A stretch of DNA of 26,409 nucleotides, taken from positions 12,620 through 39,028 of IMG/VR virus record IMGVR_UViG_3300030107_004134; one strand, 5' to 3'. Position 1 is the stretch's first letter, and the number at the start of each line of letters is the position of its first letter. Shown here piece after piece: positions 1 to 7,800 of the stretch. Source of the stretch: a virus. Under the pieces are notes generated by a model that was given only the letters and a program-made list of their open reading frames with translations, ran no database searches and had not been told where the DNA came from. Position numbers and translations under genes: made by a program.

Positions 1-131
1 CTGAGTTGCTGTCTGCTATAAGTAAGTCTGGTGGAGAAGTACAGATCGACTCTGAGTCTGTGTTAGACCTTGCTCGTAAGATAGAATACTATACTTCTGG
101 CGATGATATTAAGGATTTAATGGAGTCATAA
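1..131 (+). CDS. 3' end of an unidentified phage protein (partial)
   Basis: An open frame without stops runs from base 3 to the TAA at 129-131, giving about 42 C-terminal residues that end in KDLMES. The start lies outside the window. The stop overlaps the ATG of the next gene (TAATG), a translational-coupling arrangement seen throughout this genome, which supports it as a real gene end. The visible tail is acidic and probably helical, with no motif I recognise. Its place directly before the exonuclease suggests a DNA replication or processing gene, but this is inference from position only. Confidence 0.7.
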   Translation, partial: ELLSAISKSGGEVQIDSESVLDLARKIEYYTSGDDIKDLMES

Positions 132-946
132 TGCCACGAACTGCTTTAGTTGACGGAGATATTATAGTTTATAGTTGCGGGTTTGCTTCTGATGTACGAG
201 AGTGGCATTGTCCAGACGGAACTATATTTTCTTATGCTAAAGAAGCAAAGCAATATTGTGACGATAACGGATTAGATAAAAAAGAACTAGAACTAAAATA
301 TACATCTAGTCCGTTATCTCACACACTACATAATGTTAATCAGGTTTTAAAAAAAATATTGTGGGACACAAAAGCAGATAACTTGATAGTATATTTAACT
401 GGTAAAGAAAACTTTAGAAATGACGTTCCATCTCCTTTAGTGTATAAAGGAAACAGAGATAAGAACCATAAGCCCACTCAGTATAAAGAGATCATAAAGT
501 TTTTATTAGAAAATTATAACACTATAATTACAAATGGAGAGGAAGCTGATGATGCTATGGGTATTGAGCAATCGTCAAGAGCTTATGGGGAAACAGTTAT
601 ATGCACTAAGGATAAAGATTTAGATATGATTAGTGGATTACATTATAATTGGACAAAGAATAAAGAACCATACGAAGTATCAGAGGAACAAGCTATAAGG
701 TCTTTTTACATACAACTGCTTACTGGAGATCGGGTAGACAATATACAAGGTATTAAAGGTATAGGAAATAAAAAAGCACACAAAATATTACATGGTGTTG
801 AGGAAGAACAAGAACTATTAGAACTTGTCGCTAAAGAATATAAAAAAGCAGGGTACGATGAAAAAGATTTAATAAATAATGGGAGGTTGTTATGGATAAG
901 GAGAAAGAAAAAGGAAATGTGGACACCACCAACCTCCACTTATTAA
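131..946 (+). CDS. 5'-3' exonuclease (T7 gp6-like, PIN/flap nuclease family)
   Basis: The 271-residue product matches the flap/5'-3' exonuclease family, which uses acidic residues to bind two metal ions and digest DNA from the 5' end. The N terminus reads ALVDGDII (D8, D10). An acidic cluster GEEADDAMG lies at about 136-144 and CTKDKDLDMISG at about 158-169 (D161, D163, D165). A helix-hairpin-helix segment, LLTGDRVDNIQGIKGIGNKKA, begins at about 196 with D200 and D203. YKGNR at about 105-109 resembles the basic clamp region of the family. The size is close to T7 gp6 (about 300 residues). In T7-like phages this enzyme removes RNA primers and degrades host DNA. The start is set by the TAATG overlap with the upstream gene. 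Its last 55 bases overlap the next gene in another frame. Confidence 0.93.
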   Translation: MPRTALVDGDIIVYSCGFASDVREWHCPDGTIFSYAKEAKQYCDDNGLDKKELELKYTSSPLSHTLHNVNQVLKKILWDTKADNLIVYLTGKENFRNDVPSPLVYKGNRDKNHKPTQYKEIIKFLLENYNTIITNGEEADDAMGIEQSSRAYGETVICTKDKDLDMISGLHYNWTKNKEPYEVSEEQAIRSFYIQLLTGDRVDNIQGIKGIGNKKAHKILHGVEEEQELLELVAKEYKKAGYDEKDLINNGRLLWIRRKKKEMWTPPTSTY

Positions 947-1167
947 AATTTCCTGAACAAGATGAAGAAACAGAATATCAAGAATATGAAATTAATATAG
1001 TATTTTCTTCTGGAAAAAACATACTTATAGTGTGTTCTGGTTTTGTACCTATGATAGACGTTGGTGTAGGTATGGTTGGGTTTTGGTCTACACATTCAGA
1101 AGATATACATACTATAGTAAACTTTAATAAAGTTGATTTTGTAGACGTAGAAAAGCGTGAAGTTTAA
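892..1167 (+). CDS. Small protein of unknown function
   Basis: I do not recognise this 91-residue product. It has a charged N terminus (MDKEKEKGN) followed by beta-rich hydrophobic stretches around residues 33-70. A strong ribosome binding site (GGGAGG at about 881-886) lies upstream of the ATG, inside the end of the exonuclease gene, so the 55-base overlap looks genuine. Its stop overlaps the GTG start of the endonuclease gene by 11 bases. Sitting between two nucleases, it could be an accessory DNA-metabolism factor, but nothing in the sequence shows a function. Confidence 0.75.
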   Translation: MDKEKEKGNVDTTNLHLLKFPEQDEETEYQEYEINIVFSSGKNILIVCSGFVPMIDVGVGMVGFWSTHSEDIHTIVNFNKVDFVDVEKREV

Positions 1168-1558
1168 AGGTAAGAGTAAATTTGAGATACGTCTTGGTAA
1201 AGAACTGACTAAGATGAAAGTTAAATTCTCATACGAATTAGAGAAGTGGGAATATAAAATAAAACCTTATAACGCCACTTGCTCTACTTGCGGGAGTGAT
1301 GAGGTGTATGAGACTCGCATATACACTCCCGACTTTTTTCTTCCATCTGGAGTAGTGGTAGAAGCTAAAGGAAATTTTACTCCTAAAATGAGAACTAAGA
1401 TAAAAGCTATAATAAAATCAAATCCAAGCAGAGATTTAAGGATTGTGTTTATGCAAGATAATTTTTTAACAAAAACTAGGAAGAAAAGATACAGTGATTG
1501 GTGCATACAACAAGGCATTAAATACGCAGTAGGCTCTATTCCAGAGGAGTGGACATAA
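1157..1558 (+). CDS. T7-type endonuclease I (Holliday-junction resolvase)
   Basis: The 133-residue protein aligns by eye with T7 gp3, which cuts branched DNA and helps degrade host DNA. The family's catalytic residues are visible: E10 in the first helix (KFEIRLGKEL), D59 in YTPDFFLPSG, and E69/K71 in VVEAKGNF. The C terminus, GIKYAVGSIPEEWT, parallels T7 GIKFADKLIPAEWI. It starts with GTG at 1157 inside the preceding gene, with only a weak A-rich binding site. An ATG at residue 20 would remove E10, so the GTG is preferred. An insertion before the catalytic strand carries TCSTCG (C42, C45), a CxxC pair that I do not recall in T7 gp3. Its TAA overlaps the ATG of the next gene. Confidence 0.93.
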   Translation: MKFKGKSKFEIRLGKELTKMKVKFSYELEKWEYKIKPYNATCSTCGSDEVYETRIYTPDFFLPSGVVVEAKGNFTPKMRTKIKAIIKSNPSRDLRIVFMQDNFLTKTRKKRYSDWCIQQGIKYAVGSIPEEWT

Positions 1559-2280
1559 TGTCAGGAATAATATTATTTGACATAGAAACTACAAACTTAA
1601 AAGCAAACTTTGGACACATTCTTTGCTTTGGTTATAAAGAGTTGGGTAGTAAAAGAACTAAAGTTCTTAGTATATCTGATTATCCGTCGGCGTTTAAGAA
1701 AGACCCGACTAATGACTACTTGCTATGTAAGGACATAGCAAAGGTATTGTCAGATGCAGATGCGTGGGTAACTTGGTATGGTATAAGGTTTGATGTTCCA
1801 TTTATACAGACTAGGTTATTGTCTCATGGACTACCTACAATACCAAACACACCACATATAGATGGTTGGAGAACAGCCAGGTATAAGATGTGTTTAAACA
1901 ACAATAGGTTAGCCACAGTACAATCGTTCTTAGAGTTACCAGATGCTAAGACAGCTATCTGTCCTAAGAATTGGCGTAGAGCTATATCAGGTCATAAACC
2001 TAGTATTAAGTATGTGAAAGATCATTGTAAGTATGACGTATTAGTATTAGAACAGGCTTATGAAAAGATAAGACCTTTAGTTGTAAACCACCCGAACTTG
2101 AATTTATTGAACAAAACAGAGAAGTGTTGTTCGTATTGTGGTTCAAAGAACTTGAGGTACAAAGGAGAGGTTATTGCTCACACTAGAATCTATGACAGAT
2201 ACCATTGCTTAGATTGTAATTCGTACCCAAGAGCTAGGAGTGCTAAGAAGATTCTCATTCCTGAGATAAGAAGTGCCTAA
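1558..2280 (+). CDS. DEDD-type 3'-5' exonuclease with C-terminal zinc ribbon
   Basis: The 240-residue product is a predicted RNase H-fold exonuclease of the DnaQ/YprB kind. The metal-binding motifs are LFDIETTN near the N terminus (D8, E10), WYGIRFDVPFI in the middle, and HCKYDVLVLEQAY near residue 160, which fits an H/YxxxD Exo III motif. The C-terminal part holds CCSYCGSKN and, about 25 residues later, HCLDCNS, four cysteines arranged as a zinc ribbon. I chose the ATG at 1558 (MSGIILFD) because it forms a TAATG junction with the endonuclease stop and has AGAGGAG eight bases upstream. A GTG at 1549 would add three residues. The neighbours are all nucleases. It may proofread for a polymerase outside the window or trim host DNA; the sequence does not decide which. 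Confidence 0.85.
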   Translation: MSGIILFDIETTNLKANFGHILCFGYKELGSKRTKVLSISDYPSAFKKDPTNDYLLCKDIAKVLSDADAWVTWYGIRFDVPFIQTRLLSHGLPTIPNTPHIDGWRTARYKMCLNNNRLATVQSFLELPDAKTAICPKNWRRAISGHKPSIKYVKDHCKYDVLVLEQAYEKIRPLVVNHPNLNLLNKTEKCCSYCGSKNLRYKGEVIAHTRIYDRYHCLDCNSYPRARSAKKILIPEIRSA

Positions 2281-2282
2281 CC

Positions 2283-2444
2283 ATGACACTTACTCTTGAA
2301 GAAATCAAGGAGAAGATAATCTCAGAGTACGACCCCGACTTAATCATAGAAGTTCTTGAGATAACAACTGAAGAACTTCTTGATAATTTTGAAGATAAAT
2401 TAATAGATAATTTATATAAATTTGATGTAGGAGAAAATACATGA
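2283..2444 (+). CDS. Small acidic helical protein (53 aa)
   Basis: This gene runs from ATG 2283 to TGA 2442-2444. The product begins MTLTLEEIKEKI and ends YKFDVGENT. It is strongly acidic and looks almost entirely helical. It starts two bases after the exonuclease stop and ends in an ATGA overlap with the next gene, so it fits the operon exactly. Small acidic proteins of this kind are common next to replication genes in AT-rich marine phages. I cannot assign a function. Confidence 0.7.
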   Translation: MTLTLEEIKEKIISEYDPDLIIEVLEITTEELLDNFEDKLIDNLYKFDVGENT

Positions 2445-2650
2445 CAGAAAAAGAAACAGAAGACGCTCTGGTAAAACGAACTATTGGTAGTTCTACTGGT
2501 AGAATTGCACAAAGAGCGGGAAAGCTATACGAAGAAGTATATGCACACGAGTACACGCTAACTTGGAGTGGTCAGTTACGTTCCACCAAGAAAGGGTGGC
2601 AAGAAATTTCAGAGTTACCAGAAGATGCAGAAATTTTGGAGGATTTATAA
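2441..2650 (+). CDS. Small protein of unknown function (69 aa)
   Basis: The product begins MTEKETEDALVKRTIG and ends PEDAEILEDL. It is charged, with a basic central part and an acidic tail, and has no membrane segment or known motif. Its ATG overlaps the preceding TGA (ATGA), with GTAGGAGAAA just upstream acting as ribosome binding site. The GGAGG for the following lipoprotein lies inside its last codons. It is supported as a gene by context and spacing only. Confidence 0.7.
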   Translation: MTEKETEDALVKRTIGSSTGRIAQRAGKLYEEVYAHEYTLTWSGQLRSTKKGWQEISELPEDAEILEDL

Positions 2651-2651
2651 C

Positions 2652-3011
2652 ATGCAATATATAATATTTTTAATACTTTTAGCGGGATTACAAGCTTGTG
2701 ATTACGGAAGCACAGCTAAAGATTCTAAACCAATAGTAGAAAAAGCAGTTACTACTGTTGTAGAACCTAAAGAGGAAATAACTTTAAAGGAAAATGAGTT
2801 AGTAAACTATACTTGTACTCCTATATGTGCAGACTTTATAGTCGCAGACCACGATAAAGACGAAATAGAGTTTTTACTAAAGAGGTCTGTGTTTTTTACT
2901 GAGGACATGATAGCTTGGTTTCAAGAAAACCAATGGGATTCTAGCGAACTAGAAAGCAAACTTGATTACCTTCAGATAAAATTAGCTAAGTTCATGGTTA
3001 GAGTAGACTAA
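2652..3011 (+). CDS. Predicted phage lipoprotein (119 aa)
   Basis: I start this gene at ATG 2652 because GGAGGA lies eight bases upstream at 2638-2643, and because that start gives a clean lipoprotein signal. MQYIIFLILLAGLQAC has a hydrophobic core and the lipobox LQAC, so C16 would be acylated and become the mature N terminus. A low-complexity linker follows (residues about 17-50), then a domain with a second cysteine pair (YTCTPICAD) and a helical acidic C terminus. The product should sit in the host cell envelope facing the periplasm. Lipoproteins made with replication genes can block superinfection by related phages (known for T5 Llp and others). That role is a guess here. Confidence 0.8.
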   Translation: MQYIIFLILLAGLQACDYGSTAKDSKPIVEKAVTTVVEPKEEITLKENELVNYTCTPICADFIVADHDKDEIEFLLKRSVFFTEDMIAWFQENQWDSSELESKLDYLQIKLAKFMVRVD

Positions 3012-3012
3012 T

Positions 3013-4896
3013 ATGAGTAAAAGCTTATACGAAGATTATATACATCAGAGTAGGTACGCAAGGTATCTACCAAACAAAAAGCGTAGAGAGACTTGGGAAG
3101 AAACAGTAGATAGGTACATATCTTTTTGGAAAGAAAAAATACCTACAGAGTATCATTCTGAGTTAGATCAGTGTAAGCAATTTATACTAGATAAAAAAGT
3201 AATGCCATCTATGCGTTGTCTTATGACTGCGGGAGAAGCGTTAGACAAAGATAATGTTGCGGGATATAATTGTTGCTTTGTTGCTATGGATAACGCTAGA
3301 AAGTTTAGCGAAATTATGTACATCTTAATGTGTGGAACAGGAGTGGGGTTCTCTGTATGCAAATCTGAAGTAGATAAACTTCCAACTGTTGCAGAGGACT
3401 TCCACCCTACCGACACTATGGTTTGTGTACCAGATAGTAAAATAGGTTGGTCTAAGTCTTTTAAAGAAATAATAACTTTATTATACTCTGGACAAATACC
3501 TAAATGGGACGTAAGCAAAGTAAGAAAAGCGGGCATGCCGTTGAAAACTTTTGGTGGTAGGGCTAGTGGTGCTGAACCTTTAGTAGAACTATTCAAATTT
3601 TGTGTAGAAATTTTTCAAAATGCAAAAGGTAGAAAACTTAAACCTATTGAAGTACACGATATAGTCTGTAAGATTGCAGATATTGTGGTAGTAGGTGGGG
3701 TTCGTAGGTCTGCTCTAATATCTCTATCTGATTTAGACGATAGAGAAATGCAAAAAGCTAAGAGTGGACAATGGTGGATAGATCACCCACACAGAGCATT
3801 AGCAAATAACTCTGTGTGTTATATGAATACACCCGCATTAAGCGTATTCTTAGACGAATGTGCTAGTTTGTATGAATCAAAGTCTGGAGAGCGTGGTATA
3901 TATTCTGTACCATCAGCTCAACGTGTAGCAGAAAGAAATGGGCGTAGAGATTCCGAGTATAAGTTTGGAACGAATCCGTGTTCTGAGATAATTCTTAGGG
4001 ATTCAGAATTTTGTAACTTATCAGAGGTTATAGTACGTTCAGGAGATAGTCAAGAAAAGCTAAAAGATAAAGTTAGAGTAGCCACCATTCTAGGTACTTT
4101 ACAATCTACCTTGACTAATTTTAGATTTCTTTCAAAAGACTACAAGAATAACTGTGATGAAGAGAGATTACTAGGTGTTAGTTTAACTGGCATACTAGAC
4201 CACGCTTCTCTAGGCGACCCAAACAATAAACAACTACCAAAAAAGTTACAAGAACTAAGAGAGGTGTCTATTGAAACTAACAAAGATTGGGCAAGTAAGC
4301 TTAAAATTCCTGAGAGCGTTGCTATCACTTGTGTTAAGCCTAGTGGTACTGTGTCTCAGTTGTGTAATACTGCCTCTGGTATTCACCCTCGTTATAGCTC
4401 TTACTATATACGAAATGTCAGAGGGGATAAGAAAGACCCATTAAGTAAATTTATGATAGATAAAGGCATACCTTGTAAAGATGCTCCAGAAAAACCTAAT
4501 GATATGTATGTGTTTAGTTTTCCTATACAGTCTCCAAATAGCTCTATTATGAGAGACGAATATGGAGCTATGAAACAACTAAAGTTGTGGAAAATATATG
4601 CTGAACATTGGTGTGAGCATAAACCAAGTGTTACTATCTACTATAAAGAAAAGGAATTTTTACCCGCTATGTCTTGGGTATACGATAACTTTGAGTCTAT
4701 GAGTGGAATTAGTTTTCTTCCACATACAGATCATGTGTATCAAGATGCTCCGTATGAGGAGATAGATGAGGAGAAGTTTAAAAAACTATCTAAAGAAATG
4801 CCTAAAGACATTGAGTGGACTGAACTTAATGAGGAGCTTGACTATACAACAAGTAGTCAAGAGTTGGCTTGTACTGCGGGAGCTTGTGACATTTAG
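3013..4896 (+). CDS. nrdJ: Class II (adenosylcobalamin-dependent) ribonucleoside-triphosphate reductase
   Basis: The 627-residue enzyme reduces ribonucleotides to deoxyribonucleotides using a thiyl radical made with vitamin B12. Family signatures are NCCFVAMDNARKFSE (from about 86), MCGTGVGFSV (106-115), VVGGVRRSALISLSDLDD (from about 226), FGTNPCSEIILRDSEFCNL (318-336) and VKPSGTVSQLCNTASGIHPR. C323 is the likely radical cysteine and C334 its partner, eleven residues away as in the Lactobacillus leichmannii enzyme. The C terminus ELACTAGACDI carries C620 and C625, the CX4C pair that shuttles reducing power. Size and signatures fit the monomeric RTPR type found in several marine podoviruses. 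It is the last gene of the + operon. It implies that the host makes or imports cobalamin. Confidence 0.95.
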   Translation: MSKSLYEDYIHQSRYARYLPNKKRRETWEETVDRYISFWKEKIPTEYHSELDQCKQFILDKKVMPSMRCLMTAGEALDKDNVAGYNCCFVAMDNARKFSEIMYILMCGTGVGFSVCKSEVDKLPTVAEDFHPTDTMVCVPDSKIGWSKSFKEIITLLYSGQIPKWDVSKVRKAGMPLKTFGGRASGAEPLVELFKFCVEIFQNAKGRKLKPIEVHDIVCKIADIVVVGGVRRSALISLSDLDDREMQKAKSGQWWIDHPHRALANNSVCYMNTPALSVFLDECASLYESKSGERGIYSVPSAQRVAERNGRRDSEYKFGTNPCSEIILRDSEFCNLSEVIVRSGDSQEKLKDKVRVATILGTLQSTLTNFRFLSKDYKNNCDEERLLGVSLTGILDHASLGDPNNKQLPKKLQELREVSIETNKDWASKLKIPESVAITCVKPSGTVSQLCNTASGIHPRYSSYYIRNVRGDKKDPLSKFMIDKGIPCKDAPEKPNDMYVFSFPIQSPNSSIMRDEYGAMKQLKLWKIYAEHWCEHKPSVTIYYKEKEFLPAMSWVYDNFESMSGISFLPHTDHVYQDAPYEEIDEEKFKKLSKEMPKDIEWTELNEELDYTTSSQELACTAGACDI

Positions 4897-4897
4897 T

Positions 4898-7800
4898 CTA
4901 AAGCTCCCCAAATACTTCATTAGCGTCTTCGCCAAACATATAATATAAAACTTTACCCGCTATAGGTATTTGTCTAACGCCTTTCCATATTTCTGCTGAA
5001 CCTGTAGCTGCTGCAAATACATCTCCACCAGTGCTTAATACTGGTGGAATTGCGAGGTCTGCAGCCGCACCCTCCCAATATCCACCCGCAATTTTATCTC
5101 TTAATATGCTATTCATGCCAAAAACTTTTAGTGTGTTTGCTACTACGACAGGAGCAAGACCTATGTTTTCTCCCTTATCGTTTTCAAACATTTCTTCAAG
5201 TTTGTTTCCGCCATTAATCCAATCTCTTACTGCCATTTTTAAAGACTCACTTCCAGTGTTAGCACTACCAACTATAGCACCATACCTAACAAGCTCTGCT
5301 GTTCCACCAACTACGTCTCCTTGAGCAATTTTTTTAAGTGATTTTTGTCTAACTAAGTCTAATTGTTTTAAAGCAAATGTTTTTAATTGATAAAGTATTC
5401 TTCCATTTGGGTGGTTAAGATATGCTTCTGGCATAGCAGATTGCACTACTGGTTGTGCGTCTATAAGATCATTAAAGACAACATATCTCATGTCATCTGT
5501 TATTTCTCCTTTAACTTTTTTTCCATCTACGTATCTACCTTTTCCATAGTTTCTAAAATCTTCTACAACCTTATTTAGTTGTGTTTCACTCATCGAGTCT
5601 CTATACTTATAACGCAATTCTTTTTCCATAGACAGTTTTCCACTGTCATATTGATACCACTTAGTAGGTTTTCCATCAGGGTCTTTAGAAATTTTAGACC
5701 ACTTTGCTAAAGATGAGTTTATATTTACGTTTTTACCAAAAATATCTACTGCTCTAAAACCAGACCATTTAAATACTTTTCCTAAATGGTTTTGTGTTTT
5801 ATTTACATCAGATAACTCAGCCATAAGGTCTAACCCAAAGTCCTGAAAGTCTAATTCTTTTCTTCCAGTAAGCGCTTTTACTGTTTGTATACTAGTGTTT
5901 ATTATTCCATGAAGAAACGCAGAAGTACCAACATCACCTATCTGAGTTATAGCTGAAAACGGGTTTCCTAAAGTCATCATGTAACCCGCAGTCTTAGCTC
6001 CAGATATTAATTCGTTAGCTCCTTTTTCTCCACCAATAAACCTAGCTTTTAAGAGACCTTCTACTTCTTTAATGTCTCCATTAGCTAGTCTACCAGCTTT
6101 TCTTTCTTCTCTTATTAAAGCACCTATTGAAGTTTCTATGCCGTCTACGTCATCTACACCTTTAGCAAACTTTCCGAAAAAGTTTCGTCTATGAACAGCA
6201 CGATTTACGTCTCTTAAATATCGCATTATTGCAATATCTGCTGTGTCGTAATGTTTCATTAACTTATTATTTAATTCTTCTATCTTTCTTTTTGACTCAG
6301 CACCAATTTTTTTAGTTATTGTTTCTATAGATGGCGCTCTTATAGACCTATTTAATACATCTGCTATTTCTGTTGGTGTTAGTTTTCTTCCTTTTTTAAT
6401 TAGATCGTTTAACAAAAGTTCGTGAAACTCATCTGTATCGTCTATGCCCAATTCTTTTACAAGTCCTTTTCTATCTTTTACTGATCGTGGGAAAAAATTT
6501 GTAAGCAACTCTACTTCTTCATTTGTTCTTGCTAGTTCTTTTCCTCTTTGTACTAGCAAAGGAGAAACTGCGCTAGAAAATTCATCACTCATTCCTTTAA
6601 TATTATTCATAATTTTAAAAGCACTTTTAAAATTTTTATTATTAAGATGTTTTGTTAAAAGTATTCTTGCCTCTTTAGGTAAACTTCTAAAATTTTCTAT
6701 CCATTTTTTAATACTTTGCATATCTTCATGTAATCTAATAGATGAGTCGTATTCGTGTTGTCTTACTCCACCACCAATTTTCATGTTTATATCATCAAGT
6801 CTACTAATTATAGGTTGCAAAGCTTTGTCTATTCCTAAAGAACCACGAAATAAACTTCTATTTAAATCTCTTACACTAGTAAGCGCTCTATCAGTAATTT
6901 TTCCTAATCTAGTTTTAGATAAAGATTTAGTATAACGACTTTTTAATCCCTTTTCAGTAAGCATTGGCATAACTTGTCCAGGTCTTTTAATTCCAAGAGT
7001 ATCTTGTAACAAACTATGATAAGTGCTTTTTTCTCTATAAGCTTTTAGTCCTGCTTCTTTAACAGACATATTTTCTCTAGCAACTAGCTCTGCTTGCCTA
7101 GTTTTTATTTTTGCTTCTACTTTTTTAGCTCGTTTATATCTTGCTTTTTTAGCAAAGCTTGTATTACCTAAAGCTTTTTTTCCTTTAGCAAAACCACTAA
7201 AAATTCCACCTACCCAACTAAGAGGGTCAGCTATAATATCAGCAGCCAAACCTGCAGCAACAGTTACACCTGCACTTGCTTTAGAGTTTTTTGCTAATGC
7301 AGTTAAAAGTGGTCCATAAGTTCCTTCAGGAGCAAGTCTGACTTTATCAAATTTTTCGTGAATTAATTCCATAAAAGAATCTTTTATTTTAGGGTCATCT
7401 GATTCCCAAGCTGCTTTTATGTTTTCTCTTGTTACTTCTATTCCGTTACCTTCTAAAAAAGATATTATACCCGCTCTTGTCGCTTCTCCAGGTCGAGCAA
7501 GGTCTTCTAAAATACCAAGATCATTTGCTTCTGTATCTATTACTTCATTTGTATCTATTACTTCATTATTACTAGATACTTTTGCGCTAGTTCTAGCTGC
7601 GTTTATTGTGTTTTCAGTTAAAGTATACGTTTTATTATCAATAATAACTTTATCACCAACATTAGAATTTGCAATATAATCTTGTGCTTCTTCTGAAGAA
7701 GTAAAATCTGCTGCACCAGCAGTGCCAGTTACAGCTAATAAACTTGCAGCTACTTTACCTTTTGCTTTAGAAGAATAAATAGGAAAAACATCGCTATCAA

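Noticed and set aside
2568-2651. N-terminal extension of the lipoprotein to 2568
   Set aside because: It overlaps the upstream gene and would bury the signal peptide; the ATG at 2652 has GGAGGA at the right spacing.
7533-7568. The tandem 18-bp repeat as a regulatory iteron
   Set aside because: It is in frame within a coding gene, has only two copies and encodes a repeated hexapeptide, so coding slippage explains it.
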